A DNA stretch of 64,000 nucleotides from Thiothrix caldifontis (GCF_900107695.1 NZ_FNQP01000001.1:37875-101874); one strand, 5' to 3'; positions 49,039 to 59,451 are shown, counted from the first letter of the stretch. The notes: generated from the sequence alone by a model not told the origin. Numbers and translations are program-made.

Positions 49039-50127
49039 ATGACAACAATAATTTCGCGCCCTGATGTGGCTGTTATCGTGTTGACGCGCAATGCCGGGCG
49101 TTTGTGGCCGGAATGGATCAAGGCTATTCAGCATCAGACGGTGCAGGCAGGGCGTTATTTGGTCATTGATTCCATGTCTGACGATCATACGGCAGACTTG
49201 GCAGTGGCTGCGGGTCTAGCGGTGCAGTGTATTCATCCGCGTGATTTCAGCCACGGTGGCACACGCCAATTGGCGGCAGAATTATGCCCGGATGCGGCGT
49301 TTCTGGTTTACCTGACGCAAGATGCAGTCCTCAAACAAGTGGATTCGTTGGAAAAGTTGTTGAGGCATTGCGATGATGAGCAGGTGGGAATGACTTACGG
49401 GCGGCACTTACCACGTGCAAATGCGGATGCCTTAGAATGCCATGCGCGTGAGTTTACGTATCCTGCAATAGTGTCTGTGCGTGATCGTGAGAGTTTTAAA
49501 ACGCTGGGGTATCGTGCGGCGTTTGCCTCGGATGTGTATGCGGTGTATCGGGCGAGTGCGTTGCGCAGCATCGGTGGGTTTCCGCAACATATTATCGTTA
49601 GTGAAGACAGTTATGTGGCAGCACGTCTGTTGCTGGCTGGGTGGAAAACGGTGTATGCGGCTGATAGTACCGTGGAACATTCACACCATTATTCTTTGAT
49701 TCAGATTTTCAGGCGCTATTTTGATGTGGGGGTGTTTCATGCCGCCGAGCAGCCGTTGATGCAGGCGGTTGGATTACCTGATCGTGAAGCTTGGGTGTAT
49801 GTGCGTTCATTGATTACGTATTTGTCTAAACGTCGCAAATGGTTATTGCCACTCGCGGCGCTACAAACCCTAGTGAAACTCATCGGTTTTCGTTTGGGGA
49901 AGCGTTACGATAAATTGCCGCGAGTGGTATGCAAGATGATTAGTGTGCAACGCGCCTATTGGGTGGATGATGTTGGAGGGAAGGGCGTATGCAATACGCC
50001 CCTACCCATCCCCACTGGTAGGGGCGTATTGCATACGCCCTCTTTAGGTGCATTAGCGCACCAAAGATATGAAAAATGTGCGAAAAGTTTGTTACAGAAT
50101 GTTGACAAGGAAAAGCTCGAATATTAG
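49039..50127 (+). CDS. family 2 glycosyltransferase with palindrome-encoded C-terminal insertion
   Basis: The start at 49039 follows ACAGGG. The 362-aa protein has VAVIVLTRNAGRLWPEWIKA, YLVIDSMSDDHTADLA, SHGGTRQLAAELC and the acceptor-side SEDSYVAARLLLAGWKTVYA, a RfbN/RfbF-like rhamnosyltransferase pattern. The last about 45 residues include GKGVCNTPLPIPTGRGVLHT, encoded by a 58-bp inverted repeat (49983-50040). Without that insertion the protein would end in more usual sequence. Confidence 0.85.
   Translation: MTTIISRPDVAVIVLTRNAGRLWPEWIKAIQHQTVQAGRYLVIDSMSDDHTADLAVAAGLAVQCIHPRDFSHGGTRQLAAELCPDAAFLVYLTQDAVLKQVDSLEKLLRHCDDEQVGMTYGRHLPRANADALECHAREFTYPAIVSVRDRESFKTLGYRAAFASDVYAVYRASALRSIGGFPQHIIVSEDSYVAARLLLAGWKTVYAADSTVEHSHHYSLIQIFRRYFDVGVFHAAEQPLMQAVGLPDREAWVYVRSLITYLSKRRKWLLPLAALQTLVKLIGFRLGKRYDKLPRVVCKMISVQRAYWVDDVGGKGVCNTPLPIPTGRGVLHTPSLGALAHQRYEKCAKSLLQNVDKEKLEY
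49983..50040. repeat. perfect 24-bp inverted repeat (REP/MITE-like) in a coding region
   Basis: Arms 49983-50006 and 50017-50040 are exact reverse complements around the 10-base loop CATCCCCACT. Each arm contains GGGCGTATGCAATACGCCC, itself nearly palindromic. The element is in frame with the glycosyltransferase and is GC-rich compared with its right flank. A mobile REP-like hairpin is the simplest explanation. Confidence 0.8.
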
Positions 50128-50188
50128 AATATTCATATATTGTTTACTACCGATTTAACACTCCTCCATCCTCCTTTGGTGGTAATTG

Positions 50189-50215
50189 CGCGGCTCACAT
50201 GAGCCGCGTTTTTTT
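50189..50215 (+). terminator. intrinsic terminator of the glycan operon
   Basis: Perfect stem CGCGGCTC / GAGCCGCG, loop ACAT, then seven T. The 304-bp gap between this operon and rplM holds this terminator and no gene I can support. Confidence 0.92.
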
Positions 50216-50431
50216 ATGTCAGATTGATAGTAATGGTTGCCTGATTTTTCATGTGTTTGTCTCTTTATTATTGCCTCTCCGTCTGTGTGAGGCATTTTTT
50301 TGTGGGTTGGCTGATGGTAAACACTTGAGAATTAGCGCCACTTACCCTAAAATGCCGCGTTTCTTTGTTCCCCCACCTTTTTAGGTTTGGGGTGGATCGG
50401 CAAAACAGATTTAAGAAGTGGATTGAGCAAG

Positions 50432-50860
50432 ATGAAAACATTCAGTGCAAAGCCAGCTGAGGTAAAACGCGACTGGTACGTCGTCGATGCCGAAGGTAAG
50501 GCGCTAGGCCGTTTGGCCTCCGAAGTTGCCCGGCGTTTGCGTGGCAAGCACAAGCCAGAGTACACCCCGCACGTTGATACCGGTGATTACATCGTTATTA
50601 TCAATGCAGACAAAGTAGGTATTACTGGTAATAAAGCCAAAGACAAAACCTATCACCATCATACCGGCTATATCGGTAACATGCGTGCCTTCACCTTTGA
50701 AAAGATGCAACAACGTGCTCCCGGTCGTGTTATCGAGCTGGCTGTTAAAGGCATGTTGCCAAAGAATCCACTGGGTCGCGCCATGTACCGTAAAATGAAA
50801 ATTTACGCTGGCACAGAACATAACCACCAAGCACAGCAGCCGCAAGCGCTGGACTTTTGA
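50432..50860 (+). CDS. rplM: 50S ribosomal protein L13
   Basis: The start at 50432 gives [20 protein letters not shown], the standard beginning; the 142-aa length is typical. Conserved blocks include [43 protein letters not shown] and [19 protein letters not shown]. It binds 23S rRNA early in assembly. The rplM-rpsI pair is a widely conserved operon. Confidence 0.98.
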   Translation: MKTFSAKPAEVKRDWYVVDAEGKALGRLASEVARRLRGKHKPEYTPHVDTGDYIVIINADKVGITGNKAKDKTYHHHTGYIGNMRAFTFEKMQQRAPGRVIELAVKGMLPKNPLGRAMYRKMKIYAGTEHNHQAQQPQALDF

Positions 50861-50877
50861 TCGGGCAGGAATGAAAC

Positions 50878-51270
50878 ATGGCTGAAACACAATATTACGG
50901 CACTGGTCGTCGCAAATCTTCTTCTGCTCGCGTCTTCATGCGTGCAGGTAGTGGTGCGATCACCGTTAACGGCAAAGCACTGGGTGACTTCTTCGGGCGT
51001 GAAACCGCCAGCATGGTCGTGCGCCAGCCGCTGCACACCGTTAACATGGCTGAGAAATTTGACATCAATGTGACGGTTGCTGGCGGTGGTATCACCGGTC
51101 AGTCCGGCGCGATCCGTTTAGGTATTGCCCGTGCGCTGTTGCAATATGACGAAACGCTACGTGGTGATCTGAAGTCTGAAGGCTTCCTGACCCGTGATGC
51201 GCGTAAGGTTGAACGTAAGAAAGTCGGTTTGCACAAAGCACGCCGCGCGACACAGTTCTCCAAGCGTTAA
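50878..51270 (+). CDS. rpsI: 30S ribosomal protein S9
   Basis: A 130-aa protein with [39 protein letters not shown] and the basic tail [11 protein letters not shown] that reaches the ribosomal P site. It follows rplM by 17 bp, and a strong terminator follows. Confidence 0.98.
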   Translation: MAETQYYGTGRRKSSSARVFMRAGSGAITVNGKALGDFFGRETASMVVRQPLHTVNMAEKFDINVTVAGGGITGQSGAIRLGIARALLQYDETLRGDLKSEGFLTRDARKVERKKVGLHKARRATQFSKR

Positions 51271-51320
51271 TTATCCGGCAGGTCGACGCAGTTTTTTAAG
51301 GCGTTCCCAATCTGTTGTAA

Positions 51321-51353
51321 CAAAGCCACAGCGTGTTGCCACCTGTGGCTTTG
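51321..51353 (+). terminator. terminator after rpsI
   Basis: Perfect 11-bp stem CAAAGCCACAG / CTGTGGCTTTG with an 11-base loop, then TCGTTTC. The rest of the 312-bp gap up to the porin start holds the porin promoter and leader. Confidence 0.85.
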
Positions 51354-51479
51354 TCGTTTCTAAGCTGCTGAAATTCAAGATGCTACCGTTCGTCGGTATG
51401 CTGCGCTTTTGTCAAGCAATAGATGTGGCGTTTCTGCAACATTTGTACTAAGCTTTGTAGCGTATTTGCAAAAAAGCAG

Positions 51480-51508
51480 TTGCAAGACGCTGGCAAGGGA
51501 TGTATAAA
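51480..51508 (+). promoter_or_regulatory. sigma-70-type promoter of the porin gene
   Basis: TTGCAA (51480-51485), 17-bp spacer, TATAAA (51503-51508), followed by about 75 nt of leader to the ATG. An AGGAG ribosome-binding site lies at 51571. Confidence 0.6.
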
Positions 51509-51582
51509 TACTTCCGTCAGATTGAACAAATCGAAGATTAAATTTTAAAGACAGGACAAACCTTCTTAATAGGAGTCGACTC

Positions 51583-52605
51583 ATGAAAAAATTACTCGTA
51601 ATCGCAGTTGCTACTGCACTGATCGCACCTGCTGCGGCAATGGCTGATACCACTCTGTACGGCAAACTGCACGCTACTGTTGGTAATGTTGAAACAACTA
51701 AAGGTGCTGTAGAATCTTCTGAAACAGTTGTAGAAAGCCACTCTTCACGTCTGGGTGTTAAAGGTTCTACCGAACTAGACAACGGTCTGAGCGCTACTTA
51801 TGGCTTGGAATACGGTATTGACCTAGATGGGGATAATGAGAAAAATCCGTCAGGTTGTAGCGATGATCCTGCTAGTGCTACGAAATGTAATGCCCAGTCT
51901 CGTGGATTAAGTGCCCGTAACACTTTCGTTGGTTTGAAAGGCGGTTTCGGTGAAGTTCGCGTTGGTCGTCACGATACTCCAGCTAAATTGGCTACAGCAG
52001 GTCTGGATGCTTTTGCTGATACTTATGCAGACATGGGTAACATCATCGCTGCTGATAATCACCGTGTAGACAACGCAGTTGCTTACATCACTAAAGTTGG
52101 TCCTGTCGGTTTGGCAGCGACTCACTCTACTGAAACTGACCTGCTTGGTGGTGATGGCGACCGTAACGGTGGTACTACTGCTAACACTGTAATGGCTAAC
52201 TACAGCAATGGTCCTATCTATGCTGCTTTGGGTTACACCACACTGGATACTGCTCCTAGCGAAATGACCGTTACTAACTTGGGCGCTGGCTACAAAGCTG
52301 AAGCTGGTCACTTTGCTAACGTTGTTTATGAAACAAGCGAAAGCGCAACTGGCACTGAAGATACCAACGTGTATGTAGCTGGTGGCTTCAAAACTGGTGC
52401 TGCTACTCTGAAAGCTGGCTACGGTAAAGGCGAAACTGACGGTGCTGGTGAAGAAGAGCAAACTACTGTCGGCGTTGACTACAGCTTAGGCAAGAAAACT
52501 TCTGCTTACTTGCTGTGGAACGACAACACCAACACTGGTCGTGTTGCGACTGGTGCTGAAAGCTCAACTACTGCTACAGCAGTTGGTTTGGTTACTGAAT
52601 TCTAA
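51583..52605 (+). CDS. general porin (gram-negative trimeric type)
   Basis: A 340-aa protein with a signal peptide (VIAVATALIAPAAAMA) and a start TTLYGKLHATVGNVE typical of bacterial porins. GLKGGFGEVRVGRHDTPAKL forms the conserved loop 3 region, and the C-terminal VGLVTEF ends in Phe as needed for Bam-dependent insertion. Codon use differs from its neighbours (many GCT, ACT, GGT), as in highly expressed genes. It makes a 16-stranded β-barrel that lets small solutes pass. Confidence 0.92.
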   Translation: MKKLLVIAVATALIAPAAAMADTTLYGKLHATVGNVETTKGAVESSETVVESHSSRLGVKGSTELDNGLSATYGLEYGIDLDGDNEKNPSGCSDDPASATKCNAQSRGLSARNTFVGLKGGFGEVRVGRHDTPAKLATAGLDAFADTYADMGNIIAADNHRVDNAVAYITKVGPVGLAATHSTETDLLGGDGDRNGGTTANTVMANYSNGPIYAALGYTTLDTAPSEMTVTNLGAGYKAEAGHFANVVYETSESATGTEDTNVYVAGGFKTGAATLKAGYGKGETDGAGEEEQTTVGVDYSLGKKTSAYLLWNDNTNTGRVATGAESSTTATAVGLVTEF

Positions 52606-52636
52606 GATCCTGCTGGATTTTAGCTGACAGTTAAAG

Positions 52637-52660
52637 AAAAGGCTCCTTCGGGAGCCTTTT
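52637..52660 (+). terminator. terminator after the porin gene
   Basis: Perfect 10-bp stem AAAAGGCTCC / GGAGCCTTTT with a UUCG-type tetraloop. Confidence 0.92.
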
Positions 52661-52724
52661 CGCATTGTGGGGAATCCGTTATAAAAGTATAATCTTGACC
52701 ATGTACTGAACTAGGTTGTAAGTC

Positions 52725-52964
52725 ATGTTATATCTCAATCTCCATGAGGCCAAAACACATCTATCGCGTTATCTTGAGCAACTGCTGCAAGGTGAGCGTA
52801 TCTTTCTATGTAAACGGAATGTGCCTATTGCAGAGATACGCGCATTATCCAAACCGCTCCAACAAAAACGCCCCATCGGTTTGGCAAAAGGTGAATTCAC
52901 CGTGCCAAGTCAGTTTTTCGACCCCTTGCCGGATGATTTAATCGCCGCATTTGAGGGACGCTAA
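52725..52964 (+). CDS. Phd/YefM-type antitoxin
   Basis: A 79-aa protein starting LYLNLHEAKTHLSRYLEQLL, the Phd/YefM-like N-terminal DNA-binding part (usually ...EAKxxLSxLL). The C-terminal IGLAKGEFTVPSQFFDPLPD and LIAAFEGR form the toxin-binding tail seen with PIN toxins. The stop lies 2 bp before the toxin start. It neutralises the PIN RNase and represses the pair. Confidence 0.88.
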   Translation: MLYLNLHEAKTHLSRYLEQLLQGERIFLCKRNVPIAEIRALSKPLQQKRPIGLAKGEFTVPSQFFDPLPDDLIAAFEGR

Positions 52965-52966
52965 GA

Positions 52967-53353
52967 ATGCGCTTGTTGTTGGATACCTGTACATTTTTGT
53001 GGCTTATCTCTGATGATGATAGCTTGAGCCAAGCGGCACGCGAGCTATTTCAAAATCCACAAAACGAAGTTGTTTTAAGTGTTGTGTCAGTGTGGGAAAT
53101 TACGGTGAAATACCAGTTGGGTAAGTTGCCCTTGCCACAGCATCCGCGTCAGTATATTCCGCAAAAACGCATCCAGCATCAGATAGAGTCACTCAGTCTG
53201 CATGAGGAGGCGATTCAACACTTGGCGAATTTGCCCGAAATTCACCGCGACCCGTTTGATCGGATGCTGATTTGTCAGGCAGTTGAGGAGGGCATGGTAC
53301 TGCTTACTCCTGATCCCTTGATTCAGCAGTATCCGGTTAAAGTGATCTGGTGA
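52967..53353 (+). CDS. PIN-domain toxin (VapC-like ribonuclease)
   Basis: A 128-aa PIN protein of the type found with Phd-like antitoxins: LLLDTCTFLWLISDD with Asp6, SVWEITVKYQLGKL with Glu44, RDPFDRMLICQA with Asp95/Asp98, and LLTPDPLIQQY with Asp116. The acidic residues bind Mg in the RNase site. The stop overlaps the start of the next gene (TGATG). Confidence 0.9.
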   Translation: MRLLLDTCTFLWLISDDDSLSQAARELFQNPQNEVVLSVVSVWEITVKYQLGKLPLPQHPRQYIPQKRIQHQIESLSLHEEAIQHLANLPEIHRDPFDRMLICQAVEEGMVLLTPDPLIQQYPVKVIW

Positions 53354-53841
53354 TGCCTAAAATCCGTCAATGCCAGCCCTGTACCGCCTGTTGCGACGGT
53401 TGGGTTCAGATGAACATCATGGGGGCAGATGTCTACCCCGGTTGCCCCTGCCCACACAGTACTGGCAAAGGCTGCAACGACTACGCCAACCGCCCTATAG
53501 ATCCGTGCGATAATTTCAACTGCGGTTGGGTCATTCCCAACAGTCCACTGCCGGATTGGATGAAACCAAACGAAGCCAAAGTCATGGTGCTGTTCAACAA
53601 ATTCCAATGGCGCGGTGTGCCGGTTGATGTGGCGATTCCCGTCGGTAAACGCATTCCCCCGCGAGCTTTGAATTGGCTGAAACAGTTTGCCGAGCAACAC
53701 GGTCGCCCCTTGGTCTATTTGGAACAAGAAATCCTCGACGGCAAGTTCCAGAAAGACCAGCAAGCCATTGCTTACGGCCCGCCAGACTTCCAGCAGGAGG
53801 TGGCTGCAAAAATTGCTCAAGGCCACCGCTTGTGGCATTAA
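53353..53841 (+). CDS. YkgJ-type Cys-cluster protein
   Basis: A 162-aa protein beginning MPKIRQCQPCTACCDGW; CxxCxxCC plus later PCPHSTGKGCNDYANRP and CDNFNCGW match the zinc/iron-chelating YkgJ family. It starts in the stop of the PIN gene and thus follows the toxin in one transcript, although it is unlikely to be part of the toxin system. Function unknown. Confidence 0.82.
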   Translation: MPKIRQCQPCTACCDGWVQMNIMGADVYPGCPCPHSTGKGCNDYANRPIDPCDNFNCGWVIPNSPLPDWMKPNEAKVMVLFNKFQWRGVPVDVAIPVGKRIPPRALNWLKQFAEQHGRPLVYLEQEILDGKFQKDQQAIAYGPPDFQQEVAAKIAQGHRLWH

Positions 53842-53917
53842 ACAATCCCCTTTGTGATAACAGGTTTTTTTCAATGGTGCAGCGCGTTACACTACGCCTC
53901 TTTGCATAAGAGCATTC

Positions 53918-56900
53918 GTGAACGCCATGACAGCTACCCACCCGATTCGGGAAATTCCGTACAACTACACTTCATTCTCCGACAAGGAAATCGTGCAACG
54001 CTTGTTGGGTGCGCGGGCATGGGAAATCCTGCAAGCCTTGCGTGAAAAGCGCGAAACCGGCATTTCGTCGCACATGTTGCTGGAAATCCTCGGTGATATG
54101 TGGGTGGTGCAGCGCAATCCTTACATCCACGATGACCTGCTGGAAAACCGCGAGCGGCGGCAATCGCTGTTCGACACCCTCAATGGGCGCGTCGAAAAGA
54201 TTGAAGAACGTGCCAACGGCAATGCCCTGACGTTAGAGTTGATGCAGATTGCCCGCAGCGCCTTGACACAATTTGCGGAGATGTTTCGGGCGGAATACGA
54301 TTTGCGCGAAAAAGCCCGCAAGCGTCTGCAAAAGATTACCCGCAAAGACAATATTCAGTTTGATGGCTTGGCACGGGTGTCACACGTCACCGATGCGACC
54401 GACTGGCGGGTGGAATTGCCCTTCGTGGTACTGACCCCGGACACCGAAGAAGAAATGGCGGCGCTGGTCGGCGAATGCATTGAGTTGGGGTTGACCGTGA
54501 TTCCGCGTGGGGGTGGCACGGGTTATACCGGCGGCGCAGTGCCATTGGATGCGCGTAGCGCGGTGATTAATACCGAAAAGCTCGAATCCCTCAGTGAAGT
54601 GCAATACCGCACCGATTTGCCGGGCGTGGATAAAACCGTGGCAGTCGTGCGCACAGGGGCAGGGGTCATTACCCGCCGCGTGTCGGATTTGGCAGGCAAG
54701 CACGGTTTGGTGTTTGCGGTTGACCCGACTTCGCAGGATGCTTCCACCATTGGCGGTAATATCGCCATGAATGCCGGGGGCAAAAAAGCGGTCTTATGGG
54801 GAACCAGCCTCGACAACCTGCTCTCTTGGCGCATGGTCACGCCGGATGCGGATTGGTTGGAAGTCACGCGCCTGAATCACAATCTCGGCAAAATCCACGA
54901 TCAGCAAACCGTGCAATTTTCGGTGCAACGCTTCCTAGCCGATGGCAAAACCCGCAAAGGTGAAGCGGAAATCCTCACCTTTGAAGGGCGCTATTTCCGC
55001 AAAGAAGGGCTGGGCAAGGATGTCACCAATAAATTCCTCGGTGGCTTGCCCGGTATTCAAAAGGAAGGCTGTGACGGTTTAATCACCTCCGGCGAATTCA
55101 TTTTGCACCGGATGCCCGACCAAATTCGTACCGTCTGTCTGGAATTCTACGGCACCGATTTGCACGAAGCCGTCCCCGCGATTGTGGAGGTGAAAAACTA
55201 CCTCGACGGGCGCAATGACGTGCTGCTGTCCGGCTTGGAGCATCTAGACGAACGCTACGTCAAAGCGGTGAAGTATACCCCGAAAGGTGCTCGCGGTATG
55301 TTGCCGAAAATGGTGCTGATTGCCGACATTGTGAGCGATGACGAAAAGGCGGTGGCAGAATCCGCTGCCGAAGTGGTGCGTTTGGCGAATGCCCGTAATG
55401 CCGAAGGTTTCATTGCGATCAGCCCGGAAGCACGTCGTCAGTTTTGGGCAGATCGTTCGCGCACGGCAGCGATTGCGGCACATACTAATGCTTTTAAAAT
55501 TAACGAAGACGTAGTGATTCCGCTGCACAATTTGGCGCGTTACACCGAAGGCATCGAAACGATTAATATCCGCCAGTCCATGCAAAACAAGTTGCGCATG
55601 ATTGACGGTTTACTGGAGCATTTGGCGGGCGATTTGCCGGAATTGCGCGCCGTGGCGGACTATGAGGCGAGTGCCGAACGCAGCTCCATTTGGGCAAACA
55701 AGCTGACCCATGCGGTGGATTACCTTCAGCAACGCAAAGTGCGTTGGGAACAAATTCTCGCGCATTTCGATGCACCTGCCGCAGCGCACCAAGACTTGCT
55801 GGATGACACCGCGAAAGCTGCACAACGTCCGCAAGATCGCATGATTGATTTACTATTACGGCGTGATTTGCGCATTTCTTACCGCAAGGAAATCATTCGA
55901 CCGTTGCAGGAAATGTTTGCTGGGCGTGAATTAGAGCCGTTGATGCAGGCGATGGAAAAAATCCACCGCAAGATTCGCACCAGCCGCTTGTTCGTGGCGC
56001 TGCACATGCACGCAGGCGATGGCAATGTGCACACCAATATTCCGGTGAACTCCAACGATTACGGCATGTTGCACGAAGCCGAGCGCATGGTGGATGCGAT
56101 TATGGTGTTGGCGCGGGAATTGGATGGGGTTATTTCCGGCGAACACGGCATTGGCATTACCAAATTCCAGTATTTGGATGCGCGTGAAATCAATGAGTTT
56201 GCCGCGTATAAGCAAGACGTTGACCCGCAAGGGCATTTCAACAAGGGTAAGTTGCTGCCGGGGTCGGGCTTGCAGAATGCCTACACGCCGTCGTTACGCT
56301 TGGTCGAGCGCGAGGCTTTGTTGTTGGAACACAATGAGTTGGGTGCGCTGAACAACGACATTAAGGATTGTTTGCGCTGCGGTAAGTGTAAGCCGGTGTG
56401 CAATACGCACATTCCGCGTGCCAATTTACTGTATTCGCCGCGTAATAAGATTCTGGCAACTGGCTTGATGATTGAGGCGTTTTTGTACGAAGAGCAAACG
56501 CGGCGCGGGGTGTCGATCCGCCATTTCGATGAAATGAACGATGTCGCTGACCATTGCACGGTGTGCCACAAGTGTTTCAACCCTTGCCCGGTGAATATCG
56601 ACTTCGGTGAAGTCAGTGTGCGGATGCGCAGTATTTTGCGCGAACGGGGTAAGAAAAAGACTAGCCCGGTGACCTGGGCATCCATGCAATTCCTGAATCT
56701 GAAAGACCCGACGCAAATCAATGTGATGCGTACCGGCATGATCAAATTTGGTTACAAGGCGCAGCGTTTCGCGTATTCCTTGGCGAAAGCAGCGAATGTG
56801 TTAGGTGCTGATAAACGTCCGGCGGCGACGTTGGGGAAACCGGCGATTAAAGAGCAGGTGATTCAGTTCATTAAAAAGCCGTTGCCTAAAGGGCTGCCCG

Positions 56901-57781
56901 CGAAAACTACTCGTGCAATGTTGGGTTTGGAAGACGATAGCGTGATTCCTATCTTGCGCGATCCGGTGAAAACAGCGGATAAACGTGGCGATGCAGTGTT
57001 CTATTTCCCCGGTTGCGGCTCGGAACGCCTGTTCAGTCAGGTAGGTTTGGCAACGCTGGCAATGTTGTACGAAACCGGCGCAACCACGGTATTGCCACCG
57101 GGGTATTTGTGCTGCGGCTACCCGCAAAACGCGGGCGGCGATTTGAAGAAGGGCACGCAAATTTCCACCGAAAATCGCGTGTTGTTCCACCGCGTGGCGA
57201 ATGCGTTGAGTTACCTCGACATTAAAACCGTGCTGGTATCGTGCGGGACGTGCATGGATCAGTTGCTCAAATACGAATTCGACAAGATTTTCCCCGGTTG
57301 CCGCTTGCTGGATATTCACGAATATTTGCTGGAAAAAGGTGTGAAAATGAACGGGGTTAGCGGTATTCAATACGTGTACCACGACCCTTGCCACACACCG
57401 ATGAAGCAGGTTAACCCGCTGAAAGTCACTCAGGAATTGACAGGTTCCAACGTGGTGTTGAGCGAGCGTTGCTGCGGGGAAGCGGGGACGTTTGCGATTA
57501 GCCGCCCGGATATTGCCAGCCAGTTACGTTTCCGCAAAGCTGAAAGCCTCAAAGCAGGGGTTCAGGAATTGACCGGCAATGACATGGCACAGAATGGCAA
57601 GGTGAAAATCCTCACGTCCTGCCCGGCTTGCCAGCAAGGGTTGTCGCGTTATGCAGATGATACTGGGATGGAAACCGATTACATTGTGGTGGAAATGGCG
57701 AATTATTTGCTGGGCAATGATTGGCAACAAGGGTTCGTCGGCAAGGCGACACACGGCGGGATAGAGAAAGTACTACTTTAA
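53918..57781 (+). CDS. FAD-binding and Fe-S oxidoreductase, 1287-aa fusion (DUF3683 type)
   Basis: The GTG start at 53918 has AAGAG upstream; an ATG at 53927 is possible. Domains in order: a DUF3683-like N-terminus ([19 protein letters not shown]), then an FAD-binding type 4 domain ([36 protein letters not shown]) with its C-terminal partner ([13 protein letters not shown]). Two 4Fe-4S motifs follow ([12 protein letters not shown] at about 817; [14 protein letters not shown] at about 880), then two CCG domains ([11 protein letters not shown] at about 1064; [13 protein letters not shown] at about 1185). This is a GlcD-GlcF/D-lactate dehydrogenase-like enzyme in one chain. It probably oxidises a 2-hydroxy acid and feeds quinones; the substrate is not evident. 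Confidence 0.9.
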   Translation: MNAMTATHPIREIPYNYTSFSDKEIVQRLLGARAWEILQALREKRETGISSHMLLEILGDMWVVQRNPYIHDDLLENRERRQSLFDTLNGRVEKIEERANGNALTLELMQIARSALTQFAEMFRAEYDLREKARKRLQKITRKDNIQFDGLARVSHVTDATDWRVELPFVVLTPDTEEEMAALVGECIELGLTVIPRGGGTGYTGGAVPLDARSAVINTEKLESLSEVQYRTDLPGVDKTVAVVRTGAGVITRRVSDLAGKHGLVFAVDPTSQDASTIGGNIAMNAGGKKAVLWGTSLDNLLSWRMVTPDADWLEVTRLNHNLGKIHDQQTVQFSVQRFLADGKTRKGEAEILTFEGRYFRKEGLGKDVTNKFLGGLPGIQKEGCDGLITSGEFILHRMPDQIRTVCLEFYGTDLHEAVPAIVEVKNYLDGRNDVLLSGLEHLDERYVKAVKYTPKGARGMLPKMVLIADIVSDDEKAVAESAAEVVRLANARNAEGFIAISPEARRQFWADRSRTAAIAAHTNAFKINEDVVIPLHNLARYTEGIETINIRQSMQNKLRMIDGLLEHLAGDLPELRAVADYEASAERSSIWANKLTHAVDYLQQRKVRWEQILAHFDAPAAAHQDLLDDTAKAAQRPQDRMIDLLLRRDLRISYRKEIIRPLQEMFAGRELEPLMQAMEKIHRKIRTSRLFVALHMHAGDGNVHTNIPVNSNDYGMLHEAERMVDAIMVLARELDGVISGEHGIGITKFQYLDAREINEFAAYKQDVDPQGHFNKGKLLPGSGLQNAYTPSLRLVEREALLLEHNELGALNNDIKDCLRCGKCKPVCNTHIPRANLLYSPRNKILATGLMIEAFLYEEQTRRGVSIRHFDEMNDVADHCTVCHKCFNPCPVNIDFGEVSVRMRSILRERGKKKTSPVTWASMQFLNLKDPTQINVMRTGMIKFGYKAQRFAYSLAKAANVLGADKRPAATLGKPAIKEQVIQFIKKPLPKGLPAKTTRAMLGLEDDSVIPILRDPVKTADKRGDAVFYFPGCGSERLFSQVGLATLAMLYETGATTVLPPGYLCCGYPQNAGGDLKKGTQISTENRVLFHRVANALSYLDIKTVLVSCGTCMDQLLKYEFDKIFPGCRLLDIHEYLLEKGVKMNGVSGIQYVYHDPCHTPMKQVNPLKVTQELTGSNVVLSERCCGEAGTFAISRPDIASQLRFRKAESLKAGVQELTGNDMAQNGKVKILTSCPACQQGLSRYADDTGMETDYIVVEMANYLLGNDWQQGFVGKATHGGIEKVLL

Positions 57782-57782
57782 C

Positions 57783-58157
57783 TTAGGGTGCTTGTAGCGG
57801 TGGATGATGTGATTTCTTGCGAATCCAATTCACTGCTTTGAGCACGCCTTTACGTGTTACGACCCATTTTTCCAGCTCGAACTTGCCGGGGAAGTTCATG
57901 ATACCCAAACCTATCATAATGGTCAGCAAGCCTTGCCCCGGTAACACGAGCATGGCAATACCGGCTAACAGCACGGGCAAGCCAAGCAAATTGCGCACTA
58001 GCGCGTGGGGTTGTAGCAATACGTGCCACTTGTGTGGGTCACGCGGACGGATGAAATAATCCGGCGGAATTCGTATAAGAAACCACGGTAGTAGCAACAG
58101 CGATAACACGAATGTGAATGCAGATAAGATACCGAGCCAGATGAATAACGTTTCCAA
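57783..58157 (-). CDS. PGPGW-type membrane protein
   Basis: A 124-aa protein with three hydrophobic helices, LVLPGQGLLTIMIGLGIMN (the PGPGW motif region) and a basic soluble segment (RKGVLKAVNWIRKKSH). It is convergent with the oxidoreductase gene, 1 bp apart. Function unknown; it is a housekeeping-like small membrane protein widespread in Proteobacteria. Confidence 0.78.
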   Translation of the reverse strand: METLFIWLGILSAFTFVLSLLLLPWFLIRIPPDYFIRPRDPHKWHVLLQPHALVRNLLGLPVLLAGIAMLVLPGQGLLTIMIGLGIMNFPGKFELEKWVVTRKGVLKAVNWIRKKSHHPPLQAP

Positions 58158-58219
58158 ATAAAAACCCCAGCGTGATGAACGATGGGGGATTGTACTCGAA
58201 AAAAAGAAGCCCCTCCTAA

Positions 58220-58239
58220 CCTCCCCTTGTCAGGGGAGG
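58220..58239. repeat. CCTCCCCT-TGTC-AGGGGAGG hairpin between genes
   Basis: A perfect 8-bp inverted repeat, preceded by CCCCTCCTAA, 18 bp after the amtB stop on its strand. It may be a REP-like element or the amtB terminator; only a short T-run follows on the minus strand (TTAGGAGGGGCTTCTTTTT). Confidence 0.5.
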
Positions 58240-58257
58240 AATAAGAGAGTGTGAGCC

Positions 58258-59451
58258 TTAGTTATCCGGGTTGGCTTTGATTTTGTGAATGCTTAAGTCA
58301 GCGCCGTTGTATTCTTCTTCTTGTGACAAGCGAATGCCTAGTGTGGCTTTGAGGATACCGTACACCACAAAGCCGCCTGCTGTCGCAATCGCTACGCCAA
58401 GCAACGTACCCACCACTTGCGCCCCAAAGCTGACACCGCCTACACCGCCGAGTGCTTCTAATCCAAAAATGCCTGCCGCAATGCCGCCCCATGCGCCACA
58501 CAGCCCGTGCAGCGGCCATACACCCAATACGTCATCAATTTTCAGCTTGTTTTGTGCCAAGGTGAATGTCCACACAAACAATCCGCCAGCCACTGCGCCG
58601 ACCACCAATGCGCCTAATGGATGCATTAAGTCCGAACCCGCACACACCGCCACCAAACCGGCTAAGGGGCCGTTGTGGACGAAACCAGGGTCATTTTTGC
58701 CTGCAATTAACGCCGCAATAATGCCGCCGACCATTGCCATTAACGAGTTGATAGCCACTAAACCGCTGAGACCTTCCACTTTTTGGGCAGACATGACATT
58801 AAAGCCAAACCAGCCGACGGTCAGAATCCATGCTCCAATCGCCAAAAATGGAATGCTGGAGGGCGGATGTGCCGACATGGGTTTGCCATCTTTGGTGTAA
58901 CGCCCGTGCCGATGTCCTAACAAAATCACCGCACCCAAGGCCAACCAGCCCCCCATGGCGTGGACGACCACGGAACCCGCAAAGTCATGGAAGGCAACGC
59001 CAAATAATCCGGTGATCCACGCTTGCACTCCGTATAAATTGTTCCAGATCATGCCTTCAAAGAAAGGGTAAATCAGTGCCACGATAATAAAGGTGGCAAT
59101 GAGTTGTGGATAAAATCTGGCGCGTTCCGCAATCCCGCCGGAAATAATGGCGGGAATGGCTGCGGCAAAGGTGAGGAGGAAGAAGAACTTCACCAAGTCA
59201 TACCCGTTCTTTTCCGCCAAAATACTGGCGCTATCAAAGAAACCGACTTGATAAGCGATGTAATAGCCGATGAAAAAATACGCTATTGTCGAAACCGCAA
59301 AATCCACAATGATTTTCACCAGTGCATTCACTTGGTTTTTGTGACGTACTGTGCCGACTTCTAAAAAGGCAAAGCCTGCGTGCATTGCCAGTACCATGAC
59401 AGCACCCATTAACACGAACAGGGTATTTAATGCAGAAACCAGTTGCTCCAT
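58258..59451 (-). CDS. amtB: ammonium transporter AmtB
   Basis: A 397-aa protein with 11 hydrophobic helices and Amt signatures: AGFAFLEVGTVRHKN, GIAERARFYPQLI, HDFAGSVVVHAMGGWLAL (first pore His) and WPLHGLCGAWGGIAAGIFG (second pore His). Unlike E. coli AmtB there is no cleaved signal peptide. No glnK gene is adjacent, which is unusual because the two are normally linked. NtrC-like sites lie about 165-200 bp upstream. Confidence 0.95.
   Translation of the reverse strand: MEQLVSALNTLFVLMGAVMVLAMHAGFAFLEVGTVRHKNQVNALVKIIVDFAVSTIAYFFIGYYIAYQVGFFDSASILAEKNGYDLVKFFFLLTFAAAIPAIISGGIAERARFYPQLIATFIIVALIYPFFEGMIWNNLYGVQAWITGLFGVAFHDFAGSVVVHAMGGWLALGAVILLGHRHGRYTKDGKPMSAHPPSSIPFLAIGAWILTVGWFGFNVMSAQKVEGLSGLVAINSLMAMVGGIIAALIAGKNDPGFVHNGPLAGLVAVCAGSDLMHPLGALVVGAVAGGLFVWTFTLAQNKLKIDDVLGVWPLHGLCGAWGGIAAGIFGLEALGGVGGVSFGAQVVGTLLGVAIATAGGFVVYGILKATLGIRLSQEEEYNGADLSIHKIKANPDN

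Noticed and set aside
50199-50384. Plus-strand frame between the glycan operon and rplM
   Set aside because: It starts inside the terminator stem, with no ribosome-binding site.
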